A DNA stretch of 64,000 nucleotides, taken from contig JAILIS010000032.1 of NCBI GenBank assembly GCA_024695145.1, positions 1 through 64,000 on the forward strand, read 5' to 3'. The position numbers and the translations under genes were made by a program. A model generated the notes under the pieces. That model ran no database searches, was not told where the DNA came from, and saw nothing but the letters and a program-made list of their open reading frames with translations. The stretch comes from Lachnospiraceae bacterium (GTDB lineage: Bacteria > Bacillota > Clostridia > Lachnospirales > Lachnospiraceae). How positions within the stretch are numbered: position 1 is the first letter of the stretch; every line of letters begins with the position of its first letter. Positions 55,124-64,000 of this stretch are shown piece after piece.

Positions 55124-57888
55124 AAACCTGGACAGATCATATCAGAAATGTGATCGGTATATTCGTGACGGCGGTATTTGTGATCTCAGTCATATATACG
55201 GTCATATATATCAGGGAAGACAGGGCCATTCTCGTTCCCCGGGAAGAAGTGACCGTCATAAAGGACTGGACATACATCGATCAGCTCACCGGTCCACGCC
55301 GGATCACTACTCCGGTAAAAGTGGACAGAGAAGGCAGGGATGTGTTCATCTTTGAATCGACCCTCCCGGATACGTTATGTGAAAGCTGTATCATTGCATT
55401 TCTTTGCAGGGTGGATATGAAAGTCGAAGTCGACGGACATATCATACGGGAGTGGAAGAGAGACGATGCTCCCATAGTGGGACGTCCGGCGAAGAATTCA
55501 TATTTCATCATCCCGGTTGAGAAGGACTGTGCCGGCGGCACGATCAGGATAACGATCGACGGGGAGGATTTCGGAGGCAAATTTTTTGATGTCTTTGTCG
55601 GAGACAGATACGAAGTCGTCCGCTTCCTTGAGATCAAAAGCGGAGCTGTCCAGTTCGGTATGTCACTGGCTCTTCTTGTATGCTCCATGGCCATAGTCGT
55701 GGCCGGGTATATCTTAAGGATCATATTCAGACACGAGATCAAACTGACGCTTCTGGCAATGGGTATATTTGTCGTTTCCTCATGGATGGTGACGGATTCA
55801 TTTGTTTTCCAGTTCCTGTTCCGGACACAGTTCATTGACGGACTGATGTCGTATATGACAACGCTGGTAACTGTATTCCCGTTTCTTTTCTATCTCGATT
55901 CGATCCAGAACTACAGATACAAAAAATGGTATATGCTCATCAGTATTTTCGAAGTGATAAGCCTCATAGTATTTTCGGGACTTCATTTTTCAAATATCGT
56001 CAATTTTTCGCAGACGCTTTTGCAGGTCGATGCCGCTGTGGGACTTGCCGTGCTCGGATCTTTGATCATAACTGTCGTTGATGTGGCCAGAGGTAATTCC
56101 GGCGATTACAGATATGTGTCATACGGGTTTCTTATATTCATGGTACTGAGCCTTGTGGAGATCGTACTCATCAATACGGTCGTGGAACGTGTGGAAGGCG
56201 GTGTTATGATCGCCGGACTGTATATTCTGTTTGCATTCGGCATCATACAGCAGCTGTCGGAGATCAGAGCTCTTGTTCTTGAGAGAGACCGGGCGAATGC
56301 GGAAGGAGCCGCCAAGACGAAGTTTCTTGCCGGAATGTCGCATGAGATCAGGACTCCCATCAACTCCATTCTCGGCATGAACGAGATGATCCTTCGGGAG
56401 AGTAGGGATCCCAACATAGCAAACTATGCGGGTATCATAAACGAATCCGGAACAATGCTGTTATCGCTCATCAACGATATCCTGGATGTCTCCAAGATAG
56501 ACAATGACATGGAAGAGATCATCAGCGCCAATTATGATCCGGAGAAGATGTTTGAAAACCTGGCCAACATACTGAGGACCCAGGCGGCCAAAAAAGATCT
56601 TACCGCGAAGATAGGTAAACCTCAGAACCTCCCGAAATATCTGTGCGGCGATGAAAAGAGGATATCGCAGATGGTTATCAATCTGATCACCAACGCCGTA
56701 AAATACACGGAAGAAGGAACCGTTACATTTACGGGAGAGTGCTTTTACGAAGAAGCAACGTCCGGCTATACGCTCTGCTTTTATGTAAGCGATACCGGTA
56801 TCGGAATCAAAAAGGAAGACATCGACAGTATCTTCGATCCGTTCCACCGTCTGGACCTCAAGAAAAATCAGAGCATTCAGGGAACCGGTCTCGGGCTCAG
56901 CATAGTAAAGAACCTTGTTGAAAAAATGGGCGGTGAAGTGAAGGTCGAGAGCGTTTACGGAAAAGGAAGTACTTTCTCCGTACGGATACCTCAGCAGGCC
57001 ATGAAAGGCATAGAAGACGAGACGTACAATTCGGGCAATTCCGTCGAGGATGAGGATCTTTCCGACATAGATGACAACTATATCGCTCCGGAAGCACGTG
57101 TTCTGGAGGTCGATGACAATCTTTCCAACCAGATCGTTGTACGCGAATTCCTCAAAAAGACCGGCATCACGCTCGATCTGGCTTCCGGCGGAATGGAGGC
57201 ACTCAGACTGTGCAAGGTCAATAAGTATGACGTGATCCTGATGGATCATATGATGCCCGCACCGGACGGCATAGAGACAATGCACCTTATCAGGACGGAT
57301 GAGGGAAGCCTTAACAAAATGACCCCGCAGATAGTACTGACAGCGAATGCGATCAGGGGCAGCAAGGCGAAGTATGAAGCGGAAGGATTTGACAACTATC
57401 TCAGCAAGCCGGTTGAATCGGTACGGCTGATCAAGATGGTCCGCAAATACCTGCCTCCCGAAAAAGTTCTTTATAAACCGAAGAGCAGAACGGCCGCCGG
57501 TCAGAGCACTAACGTGCAAACCAGTGCACATTCTGTGCCCGAAGGTCCCGTTGATATCACGGCTCTTCTTGCAAGATTTGACAACAAGGAGGAGACTGTC
57601 AACCTGATACTGCAGGAGGTCATCAAAGAGGGAGAGAGGAAGATACCTCTGCTGAAACAGCTTGTCGAGGAGGAGAATATCAAGAACTATGCCGTTGAAG
57701 CTCACGGTATAAAAGGTGTCATGGCGAGCTCGTGTGTACCGTCGCTTTCCGCCACGGCCAAGTCCCATGAACTTGCGGCCAAGGAAGGAAACTTTAAATA
57801 CGTAAAGGACAATGTGGACGGATTTATAAAAGAGTATGAAGAAGTGCTTGACTTTATAAGACAGTATCTCGGATCGAAAGGTCAATGA
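55120..57888 (+). CDS. Hybrid sensor histidine kinase with REC and HPt domains
   Basis: A 922-residue phosphorelay protein. An N-terminal helix and extracytoplasmic domain (about 35-185) are followed by about seven helices (7TM-type sensor, 190-380). Then come a HisKA box MSHEIRTPINSILGM (His408), an HATPase (LITNAVKYTEEG, DTGIGIKKEDI, GTGLGLSIVKNLV), a receiver (VDDN, LMDHMMP with Asp709) and an HPt domain (AHGIKGVMASS, His862). The whole relay to HPt is in one chain; the final response regulator is elsewhere. The 4-nt overlap couples it to the K+ channel. Confidence 0.95.
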   Translation: MKTWTDHIRNVIGIFVTAVFVISVIYTVIYIREDRAILVPREEVTVIKDWTYIDQLTGPRRITTPVKVDREGRDVFIFESTLPDTLCESCIIAFLCRVDMKVEVDGHIIREWKRDDAPIVGRPAKNSYFIIPVEKDCAGGTIRITIDGEDFGGKFFDVFVGDRYEVVRFLEIKSGAVQFGMSLALLVCSMAIVVAGYILRIIFRHEIKLTLLAMGIFVVSSWMVTDSFVFQFLFRTQFIDGLMSYMTTLVTVFPFLFYLDSIQNYRYKKWYMLISIFEVISLIVFSGLHFSNIVNFSQTLLQVDAAVGLAVLGSLIITVVDVARGNSGDYRYVSYGFLIFMVLSLVEIVLINTVVERVEGGVMIAGLYILFAFGIIQQLSEIRALVLERDRANAEGAAKTKFLAGMSHEIRTPINSILGMNEMILRESRDPNIANYAGIINESGTMLLSLINDILDVSKIDNDMEEIISANYDPEKMFENLANILRTQAAKKDLTAKIGKPQNLPKYLCGDEKRISQMVINLITNAVKYTEEGTVTFTGECFYEEATSGYTLCFYVSDTGIGIKKEDIDSIFDPFHRLDLKKNQSIQGTGLGLSIVKNLVEKMGGEVKVESVYGKGSTFSVRIPQQAMKGIEDETYNSGNSVEDEDLSDIDDNYIAPEARVLEVDDNLSNQIVVREFLKKTGITLDLASGGMEALRLCKVNKYDVILMDHMMPAPDGIETMHLIRTDEGSLNKMTPQIVLTANAIRGSKAKYEAEGFDNYLSKPVESVRLIKMVRKYLPPEKVLYKPKSRTAAGQSTNVQTSAHSVPEGPVDITALLARFDNKEETVNLILQEVIKEGERKIPLLKQLVEEENIKNYAVEAHGIKGVMASSCVPSLSATAKSHELAAKEGNFKYVKDNVDGFIKEYEEVLDFIRQYLGSKGQ

Positions 57889-57922
57889 ACTGGTAAGACG
57901 AAAGATATACGAAACAGGAACG

Positions 57923-57950
57923 ACAGGGACTTAAGCGTCCCTGTTTTTTT
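57923..57950 (+). terminator. Rho-independent terminator of the exporter/channel/kinase operon
   Basis: ACAGGGAC (57923-57930) and GTCCCTGT (57937-57944) form an 8-bp stem with a 6-nt loop, followed by seven T. Confidence 0.85.
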
Positions 57951-57973
57951 ATGCAAAAATTACATAAAAGGTG

Positions 57974-58002
57974 TTGACATAATATTATTCATGTTATAGA
58001 AT
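57974..58002 (+). promoter_or_regulatory. Near-consensus promoter of the TetR gene
   Basis: TTGACA (57974-57979), 17 nt, TAGAAT (57997-58002). Transcription should start near 58009, placing the 13-nt repeat array in the leader. Confidence 0.75.
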
Positions 58003-58101
58003 AACCTTGTTATGTAACAAAGATGTGTAACGTAGATATATAACGACGAAATATAACATAAATATATAACAATGATACATAACAGCGATATTAAACGAGA
58101 G
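57998..58101 (+). repeat. Eight tandem 13-nt repeats with an invariant AAC core
   Basis: Units of 13 nt run without gaps from 57998; each has AAC at positions 6-8, TAAC in seven of eight. Examples: TATGTAACAAAGA (58011), TATATAACGACGA (58037), TATATAACAATGA (58063), TACATAACAGCGA (58076). The last unit (58089-58101) is degenerate. The array fills the space between the -10 box and the ribosome binding site of the TetR gene at 58124. Confidence 0.75.
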
Positions 58102-58123
58102 CATCTGAGGGGAAGGTTCTTAA

Positions 58124-58681
58124 ATGCCTCCAAAGGAGAAGGTTTCAAAGGTAAAAGTATCCGACACGGCCTTTGAGATGACAAGAGAATACGGATTCTC
58201 GTCCGTAACAGCGAGAAAGCTTGCGGAGCGTCTTGGATGTTCAACGCAGCCGATCTTTCGGGCATATGAGAACATGGATGAACTCAGAACAGATCTGTTT
58301 TATATGAGCACCGACTTCTTTATAGAGTATATGCTCTCTAAGAAGGGCAGATCCCCCGCTTACATGGGACTGGCGCTTTCATATATCGAATTCGCAAAAG
58401 AAGAAAAGAATCTTTTTGAACTCATAGCTTCCGTGGATGATTTCGGTACCAGAAGCATAAATGAATTTTTGAAAAGCGATGAGGGATCGCAGATATTAAA
58501 AAAGATCTCGCCGGTAAGGGACGGCCCCGATGACAGCAGGAAGGAACTGTTCACAATGTTCTGGATGTTCGTACACGGAATGGCCGCATTGATATCCGGA
58601 AACAGGGTTGATTTTTCCGAGAGGGAGATCAGGAGATACATTACAAAAGCTTATGACGGATTCGTGTCACAGATACGGTAA
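58124..58681 (+). CDS. TetR-family regulator with WHG-type C-terminal domain
   Basis: A 185-residue regulator. The helix-turn-helix region reads SDTAFEMTREYGFSSVTARK then LAERLGCSTQPIFRAYENMD, the TetR pattern with Gln-Pro-Ile in the recognition helix as in the WHG subgroup. The ligand domain ends with FWMFVHGMAALISGN. GGGGAAGG precedes the ATG. Strong promoter and a 13-nt repeat array lie directly upstream, so autoregulation by multiple sites is possible. A small membrane protein follows 54 nt downstream. Confidence 0.88.
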   Translation: MPPKEKVSKVKVSDTAFEMTREYGFSSVTARKLAERLGCSTQPIFRAYENMDELRTDLFYMSTDFFIEYMLSKKGRSPAYMGLALSYIEFAKEEKNLFELIASVDDFGTRSINEFLKSDEGSQILKKISPVRDGPDDSRKELFTMFWMFVHGMAALISGNRVDFSEREIRRYITKAYDGFVSQIR

Positions 58682-58735
58682 AGGGGAATAAAACGTCATA
58701 AAGCAGGGGATAACAAAGGGGGAAGTATTATACAT

Positions 58736-59044
58736 ATGAGAAGCAGAAGAAGGAGACGCAGGATCGTAAGGAGAGCGAAGAAGACATTCATCAATCTTGT
58801 GTTTGCACCGGCAAGGGTACCGAGGATCAGCAGTGATACGGTAGATCTGCTCATGAGACTGTGCGAGATAGCTGCACTCACGTTTGTATGTGTACTTATC
58901 GTCCACATAGTCCTTCCGCAGATGATAAAGACCGGCATTGTGGTTATAAGCGGAGTAGCATTCGCAGGACTTTTGGGAGCGATCTGGTTCTCGGATTATC
59001 AGAGGAAGATCGAACAGTACAGATATTACGGGTTCAGGATCTGA
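58736..59044 (+). CDS. Small basic two-helix membrane protein
   Basis: A 102-residue protein: a very basic N-terminus (RSRRRRRRIVRRAKK), then two hydrophobic helices at about 42-62 and 66-86, then SDYQRKIEQYRYYGFRI. The charge bias puts both ends in the cytoplasm. No family recognised. AAAGGGGG lies about 11-12 nt upstream of the ATG. It probably shares the TetR transcript and ends at the terminator at 59117. Confidence 0.75.
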   Translation: MRSRRRRRRIVRRAKKTFINLVFAPARVPRISSDTVDLLMRLCEIAALTFVCVLIVHIVLPQMIKTGIVVISGVAFAGLLGAIWFSDYQRKIEQYRYYGFRI

Positions 59045-59116
59045 AAAGTTTGATTTTAAGGGCTTCGGAATAGGGGCCGGAGTTCTTTGACATATGAGGG
59101 TTTATATATAAGAGGG

Positions 59117-59156
59117 GCGTAGCGAAAAGGGGAAATGAACGCTACGCTTTCTTTTT
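59117..59156 (+). terminator. Rho-independent terminator
   Basis: GCGTAGCG (59117-59124) and CGCTACGC (59140-59147) form a perfect 8-bp stem with a 15-nt loop, followed by TTTCTTTTT. Confidence 0.75.
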
Positions 59157-59175
59157 ACGTGTATGATCCGGGCCA

Positions 59176-60135
59176 TCACAGCTCTATAGCGATGTCATAG
59201 ACGGCCGGGTTCAGATCCCTGATGCAGTCCATGTGTTCGTTGAGCAGTTCGATGTTCGTATCGTAATCCTTGTGAAAATACTTGATGAGGTTAAAGTACG
59301 CCCAGGCGCTGTTTGCATCGGGATATACGGTTGCTTTCGTGAAGTATTTTTTGGCGAAGCTGACATTGATGTATTCATGAAGGTGAACGGTATCACCCGA
59401 AGAGGAGCGGATCTCACCCGTCATGTAGAAAAGCCCCAGACGGTTCGCCGCATAAGGCTCGTATCTGTCGGCAGAAATCGTCAGATAGTGGACGTAGTTG
59501 TTAACGTGCTGGTCGATATCTTCGCTTCCTTTCACGACCAGATCGGCCTCTTTGGCAGCCAGATTGTTACAGGCGTATACGTAACCGCCTTCAGCCGCAT
59601 CCTCAAAGCATTCCTCGGCTGTTGTAGGCTCGTCAAGACGCGATATGAGGGCGGGACACTCATTGATTATCCTGCCGATGAGATTGACCGCAGGCGGCGA
59701 GGTTATTGCCGACAGTGTTGCCAGAGCCAGCTCCAGAGCTGTCTCCAGACGCTCCTGTCTCGTCATCGCTTCGATCTCATCGATCGTCTCGCACTTCTTC
59801 AGAATCGACCCGCTTTTATAGTTTACAAGATAGTAACCGATAAAGTAGAACGCAAGCGGAGTGCCGTCTCCGGTACATGAAACGCCACCGTCCGAAAATG
59901 TAATGCCCGCAGACTGACAGTAGAGCGGAAATGCTTTTTTGTAGTTGTCCCTGACATTTATCTTGCGGTAGAACAGAAGGTCGGCATATGATTTTTGCGC
60001 AGCCTTGTTGCCCGTAAGAGCGAGGCATATTATCTCCCTCTCGGCTGACGGTGAACTGTAACCGTACTTGTCAAATACGGTCTCGTTCAGGATCTGTTCG
60101 TCTACTCTGTATGTGTTGTTGCATGTAATCCTCAC
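59176..60135 (-). CDS. Sel1/TPR-like repeat protein
   Basis: A 319-residue cytosolic helical protein. Several Sel1-like helical pairs are visible: GNKAAQKSYADLLFY, CFEDAAEGGYVYACNNLAAK, YEPYAANRLGLFYMTGEI and DANSAWAYFNLIKYF. Such repeats mediate protein contacts; partner unknown. It lies 18 nt downstream of the membrane-protein gene on the minus strand, probably the last gene of that operon. Confidence 0.75.
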   Translation of the reverse strand: MRITCNNTYRVDEQILNETVFDKYGYSSPSAEREIICLALTGNKAAQKSYADLLFYRKINVRDNYKKAFPLYCQSAGITFSDGGVSCTGDGTPLAFYFIGYYLVNYKSGSILKKCETIDEIEAMTRQERLETALELALATLSAITSPPAVNLIGRIINECPALISRLDEPTTAEECFEDAAEGGYVYACNNLAAKEADLVVKGSEDIDQHVNNYVHYLTISADRYEPYAANRLGLFYMTGEIRSSSGDTVHLHEYINVSFAKKYFTKATVYPDANSAWAYFNLIKYFHKDYDTNIELLNEHMDCIRDLNPAVYDIAIEL

Positions 60136-60153
60136 AGAATCTCCTCCTTAATG

Positions 60154-61926
60154 TCACCGGTCGGGACCGGAGCGCCTGCCGGTGCACGTGACTGCTATAA
60201 GTACAGGCAGTGAGCAGAAAAGCGCGTACATATATCTGAATTCCGCATACACGGGAGATGATATCAGAAGGCTTAAAAGGATCGCAAGGATCGGTACAAT
60301 GGCGATGATGGCGCATATATTTTTTGCAGCTATGTTCTTTGCGAGAAGTATCAGTACCATCCATACGTACAGCCCGACCGCTAGGAAGACCTGCATAACG
60401 CGATTGTTGTAATAAAGCCACAGATAGCCGTCCATGACATGAAGCATGAAAGGTGAAGCTACGAAACGCTGTATTCCGTATGGATTGTCTTCTATGTCCC
60501 AGTACCACACCCAGTAATTGTATCCGCTGTTCCAGTAACCGCATGTGCTGTCGACCCAGGCGATCACGTATTTCATCGGATTGTGTGCGAGCGTGCGAAG
60601 GTAGAGGGCGACATACGCCTTCATGTTATCGGTAAGATAGCTTTCATTTCCGTAATCCCTGATCAGGTTTTTGACCGGATCCGAAATGTCCGGATTGTAT
60701 TCTTCTTTAAGAGCGTCAATGTCGATGATCTTTTCCATCAGGGCAAGATCTTCGCTGTCCATCACCCCGCCCTCGACTATCACTTTTCCCACCTGCTGGA
60801 GAGGTATCGAGAGTGACTCGACCGTATCGGGCGGTGTAACGCCGACGGCATCGAGCACGTTGTGCTTTAATACGAAGCATCCCGCAAGCGTTATTCCCAT
60901 TATTACGAGAAGCTTACGGTCGGCTCTTGCGAGCAGGAGAACCGCGAGAAATACAAAGACATACGCGAACATGCCGTTGCTCCTTAACAGGCATATCACC
61001 GGCCCGCACACCGCAAATCCGATGTAGTTTACGAGCGGTTTTCCGATCTTACAGGCGATCCTGATATAGAATACGATCAGAAGCGTTACGAAAGATCCGA
61101 AATACACGTCCTTCCACAGCGTGAACGAATACATGATGTGAAACGGCATGAGCGCATACCAAACAGCGGCAGTGATCATGGCAAATTTCGGTAAGCCGAG
61201 CTTTGCCATGTTGTATATGACAAATGAAAATGTTGCGGCCATGAACAGAACCTGAACGATCATATATAACGCGACCGCGGTATTGATATTATTAAAGATC
61301 GCAAGCCCGGCGTTAATGAACAGCCCCACGAGCATCGTATGGTAAAAGGGCTGATGATTACTGTACACGCCTGTAAAGAGCTGATCTATCTGGTCTATCG
61401 AATCGAGGGACAAAAGGCCCGGATAATAACAGCAAAAGTAAATGACAAGGTATACGCCGGCGATGATGATAAACGGTATGACGAAGAACAGATACTGCCT
61501 CCCGGAAGTTTCCGGTACCTGAAAGGTCAGGGCATTTTTGTCATATACGGTATATATCAGGACAGACCTTGCGACAAAATAGCTTCCGGATGCGATGACC
61601 GCGATGACAAGGAGTTTGAGGAGCCGGACGAATAGCGCGGTGCGAAGCTCATCCGGAAGATCAAAGCTCATCCAGAGGGCATGATTTGCAAGTGTCATAA
61701 AGATTGCAAAGACAGCGGATGCGGCGATCACGAGACGGTATTTTGCCGATCTTTTATCGGGTATTATATCCCGTATCTGCCCCATACACCAGACGGCAAA
61801 GAGAAAAGCGATCAGATAGGGCGCAAACAGAGCCCTTGCGTCATACAGTGTTATGGCACATGCCGTCATACATATTATACTTATAACGCTGTATCTTCTG
61901 CTCACGGTCGCTGCCTTTCTATTCAT
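60154..61926 (-). CDS. DUF6020-like polytopic membrane protein
   Basis: A 590-residue protein with about 12-14 hydrophobic helices. The phrase YYPGLLSLDSIDQIDQLFTG followed by SNHQPFYHT is the pattern of DUF6020 proteins (acidic loop after the first external helices), which resemble GT-C-type glycosyltransferases. Start ATG 61926 gives an 8-nt overlap with the upstream gene; reading further upstream would run through that gene. Possibly involved in cell-surface glycan assembly with its neighbour (inference). Confidence 0.78.
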   Translation of the reverse strand: MNRKAATVSRRYSVISIICMTACAITLYDARALFAPYLIAFLFAVWCMGQIRDIIPDKRSAKYRLVIAASAVFAIFMTLANHALWMSFDLPDELRTALFVRLLKLLVIAVIASGSYFVARSVLIYTVYDKNALTFQVPETSGRQYLFFVIPFIIIAGVYLVIYFCCYYPGLLSLDSIDQIDQLFTGVYSNHQPFYHTMLVGLFINAGLAIFNNINTAVALYMIVQVLFMAATFSFVIYNMAKLGLPKFAMITAAVWYALMPFHIMYSFTLWKDVYFGSFVTLLIVFYIRIACKIGKPLVNYIGFAVCGPVICLLRSNGMFAYVFVFLAVLLLARADRKLLVIMGITLAGCFVLKHNVLDAVGVTPPDTVESLSIPLQQVGKVIVEGGVMDSEDLALMEKIIDIDALKEEYNPDISDPVKNLIRDYGNESYLTDNMKAYVALYLRTLAHNPMKYVIAWVDSTCGYWNSGYNYWVWYWDIEDNPYGIQRFVASPFMLHVMDGYLWLYYNNRVMQVFLAVGLYVWMVLILLAKNIAAKNICAIIAIVPILAILLSLLISSPVYAEFRYMYALFCSLPVLIAVTCTGRRSGPDR

Positions 61927-63541
61927 AAGGATACGGATCCGAGTATACGGGTTCGAGACCGGAGAATACGTTACGGTCAAAGACGAGTATATACAGATCG
62001 TCGTCATATTTGATCTCTTCGACGCAGTTTGCGACAAGGGTGTCGGCACAGTATGCGCGTTCTTCGGCATCGACCGCAACAAAGTAGCGGGATACACCGG
62101 GAACATCCTCATAGTCGGAAGGATCTGACTGGTAGTGTCTGACACCGTATCGTCCGTCCGGCCAGAACAGGATGGGGCTGACGTTAATCTCGTTATCGGA
62201 CAGGACGGTGACCGCATTTGCGCTGTTCCAGAAGCTCGAATAACCGCGCGTCAGTCCGTTTTCCCTGTAGATCTCTATCAGCTTGTCGTTTCTGTTGGCG
62301 TTAAGCGCGGAAGGAATGCTCTTTACCGAAAGCAGACAGATGAGTGCAACTGCCGCATATACCGGTACGAGCAGAACGAACCAGCGCATATTCTGCCGGT
62401 TTTTTATCATGTACAGACTGTATTGCAGCGACAGTATCGCACTGCAGCATACAAGCCCCGCCAGCCGCCAGTTTGATACAAGCGCATAACTGACCGAATA
62501 TGTCAGCATCGTCATGGCGAACATCAGCCAGTAGAAGAGTATCAGCAGACGAAGCATCCGGTCTGCAATCTTTTTGTATGAGATCGCGGCAAATACCGGA
62601 ATGATCAGAAGGAGTACCGCAAATGTATACAGTATCAGTATCCTGATACCGTCAAAAGTCATCATCATGACGTCTTTGGGCGAATCATCGGTCAGAACCT
62701 TGATCCACTCGAGAAGAAAGGGAGACTGTTTCCAAACCCAGCCGTCTGAGGGCAGAAGAGCTGTTATTGTATGTTCGTATTCTCTCGTGGGAAAGAGTAT
62801 CGATTTTACGGCGAAGCCGCACAGCGCACCTGCCGCATAGATCGTGACGGTCTTTATGAGGCCTTTGTCCGTATCGTATGTGATCGGGCGGCTGTCAAGA
62901 TAGCGCTCGAGCACAAGGCTCAGCGTGAACGGCATAAAGAATATGATCACGGTCGCCAGTCCGTTTGTTGCACACAACAGGCACCAGACGGCGATAAGTA
63001 TGTCAAAAACGAGCGCTCTTTTACCTTGCGGATCAAATACGGATGAGCGTTTTAACAGGCAGAAAGCGACGCACATGAACAACACGGCCAGGCTGTAATG
63101 GATGACGTGGCCGTAGAAGATCATACGCGTTATCGATGAGGCACACATGAATATCATCGTAAGGCCCGAAAGTGCAAAAGCTTCACCCGTCGTATTACCC
63201 ATTGCCTTCATGAAAGCAAACAGAGCGGCGGCAAAGATCAAAGAGAAGACTGTCAGTCCGAGCTGATGTGAAAAATATGTCAGACCGAAAGCTTTTACTA
63301 TCGGTATCATGAGCGGTATTCCGGAAAACGGAAGGAAGTATGCATACCAGTAGTCGGGACTGTAGAAGTGCCCGCTCTTTACGGCTGCGTTCGCCCACAG
63401 AATGGTGTCGGTAAAGTCACCGTTGTATTCGGATCTGCACCTTTTATAAAGGTAAAACAGTACGGCGGCAACAGACAGAACGAATATACCGAGTCCGATA
63501 AGTGTCGAGACGGCTTTGCTGTGCTTTTTTAAGTATTTCAT
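61919..63541 (-). CDS. Polytopic membrane protein, possible GT-C-type glycosyltransferase
   Basis: A 540-residue protein with about 11 helices and a long soluble C-terminal part (about 430-540, NSANAVTVLSDNEINVSPILF). The first external loop holds acidic NGDFTDTILWANAAVKSGH, the position of the catalytic Asp in GT-C lipid-linked sugar transferases. No firm family. It is first in the three-gene minus-strand operon and overlaps the DUF6020-like gene. Confidence 0.75.
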   Translation of the reverse strand: MKYLKKHSKAVSTLIGLGIFVLSVAAVLFYLYKRCRSEYNGDFTDTILWANAAVKSGHFYSPDYWYAYFLPFSGIPLMIPIVKAFGLTYFSHQLGLTVFSLIFAAALFAFMKAMGNTTGEAFALSGLTMIFMCASSITRMIFYGHVIHYSLAVLFMCVAFCLLKRSSVFDPQGKRALVFDILIAVWCLLCATNGLATVIIFFMPFTLSLVLERYLDSRPITYDTDKGLIKTVTIYAAGALCGFAVKSILFPTREYEHTITALLPSDGWVWKQSPFLLEWIKVLTDDSPKDVMMMTFDGIRILILYTFAVLLLIIPVFAAISYKKIADRMLRLLILFYWLMFAMTMLTYSVSYALVSNWRLAGLVCCSAILSLQYSLYMIKNRQNMRWFVLLVPVYAAVALICLLSVKSIPSALNANRNDKLIEIYRENGLTRGYSSFWNSANAVTVLSDNEINVSPILFWPDGRYGVRHYQSDPSDYEDVPGVSRYFVAVDAEERAYCADTLVANCVEEIKYDDDLYILVFDRNVFSGLEPVYSDPYPYE

Positions 63542-63683
63542 CTTATCTCCTTTTCATCCGAAAAGATTATATACCGACTGAGTCTTTTATTTCAAGCCGT
63601 ACAGCGTCAATGCTTATTGCGAAACAGCGAAAAAAAGGTTATAACATTATATGTAACTATCTTATCAACAGGAGGAAAGTGAG

Positions 63684-64000
63684 ATGACATTTGTAAGCAT
63701 TGTTTTGGGGGTGATCCTTATCATTGGCGGTTTTTCATGTATCGCAACACCTGTTGCCACTTTTTTGTCAACGGGATATTATGTGGCGATACTGCTTATC
63801 GTATTCGGTATCAGCAGCATAGTGAGAGCGATCATGAAAAAGGGACACATTCTTGATCTGATAACCGGCATTCTGGCTGTCATAGTCGGAGGAATGTCGC
63901 TGGCACGTCCCGGAAGTATACTCGCATTTGACGGGATGCTTCTTTACTTTATAGCTTTCTGGTTCATAATCCGCGGTGTATCGAGCATTGTGATATCGGT
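63684..64000 (+). CDS. HdeD-like DUF308 membrane protein (3' end outside window)
   Basis: The first 105 codons of a small polytopic protein. Paired hydrophobic helices read TFVSIVLGVILIIGGFSCIA, YYVAILLIVFGISSIVRAIM and ILDLITGILAVIVGGMSLA; the last two with FWFIIRGVSSIV follow the HdeD/DUF308 pattern. AGGAGG (63670-63675) lies 8 nt before ATG 63684. Confidence 0.82.
   Translation, partial: MTFVSIVLGVILIIGGFSCIATPVATFLSTGYYVAILLIVFGISSIVRAIMKKGHILDLITGILAVIVGGMSLARPGSILAFDGMLLYFIAFWFIIRGVSSIVIS

Noticed and set aside
56461..57885. A 474-codon open frame on the minus strand
   Set aside because: Lies wholly antisense to the hybrid histidine kinase, whose motifs are unmistakable; the antisense product has no recognisable domain.
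57998..58101. CRISPR array
   Set aside because: Units are contiguous 13-nt repeats without spacers and there are no cas genes.
58011..58101. Plasmid-type replication origin (iterons)
   Set aside because: Repeats resemble iterons but there is no Rep gene or plasmid function nearby; surroundings are chromosomal.

Overview
The window looks like chromosomal DNA of an anaerobic Firmicute, most probably a Lachnospiraceae member (a Butyrivibrio-like gut or rumen organism is plausible but not proven). Reasons: moderate GC, strong AGGAGG-type ribosome binding sites, Firmicute core order rho ... rpmE - DUF1385 - prmC - prfA, families typical of the group (DUF4250, DUF4364, DUF6020-like, DUF6062-like, DUF4153), a pyrophosphate-dependent phosphofructokinase, glycogen phosphorylase and a GH2 beta-mannosidase. 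Genes are tightly packed, many stops and starts overlap by 4-11 nt, and no intergenic gap exceeds about 290 nt. No rRNA, CRISPR array, phage, transposase or plasmid gene was seen.

Layout. 1-4063: nucleotide second-messenger block (C-terminal part of an EAL phosphodiesterase, a protein with two cyclic-nucleotide-binding domains, a TIM-barrel isomerase, a PAS-linked class III cyclase). 4064-8539 (minus): complete sugar ABC importer. 8673-9821: lipoprotein and a small double-glycine-leader peptide. 9986-12215: STAS protein, HD-domain/kinase fusion, and a small protein ending in a FliM-like motif; then a tRNA-Leu(UAG) on the minus strand. 12381-15142: GDPD-like, small membrane and LTA-synthase-like genes. 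15228-21319: PPi-PFK, a hypothetical gene, glycogen phosphorylase, FGGY kinase. 21556-24126: a large cell-surface gene interrupted by three in-frame stops. 24204-26160 (minus): Nnr and a small protein. 26364-34344: MMPL/RND exporter, giant GLUG-repeat surface protein, TetR regulator and a Cys-rich protein. 34341-38613: rRNA methylase, uracil/xanthine permease, a damaged alanine/sodium symporter. 38797-41987: beta-mannosidase, DUF4250, DUF4364. 42062-50199: rho, DUF4153, an HD-GYP protein, rpmE, DUF1385, prmC, a highly structured 229-nt intergenic element, prfA. 50220-57888: heterodimeric ABC exporter, voltage-gated-type K+ channel and hybrid histidine kinase, translationally coupled. 57951-59044: TetR regulator behind a 13-nt tandem repeat array and a small membrane protein. 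59176-63541 (minus): Sel1/TPR-like protein and two polytopic membrane proteins. 63684-end: start of an HdeD-like gene.

The items most worth a second look are: the surface gene with TAA, TAG and TAA in one otherwise open frame; the symporter with TGA in place of a family-conserved glycine; the eight-copy 13-nt repeat in a TetR leader; the folded element between prmC and prfA; the STAS / HD-kinase / FliM-tail trio; and the cyclase/cyclic-nucleotide-receptor pair. Everything is based on reading the sequence; no database search was run, and family names come from remembered motifs.
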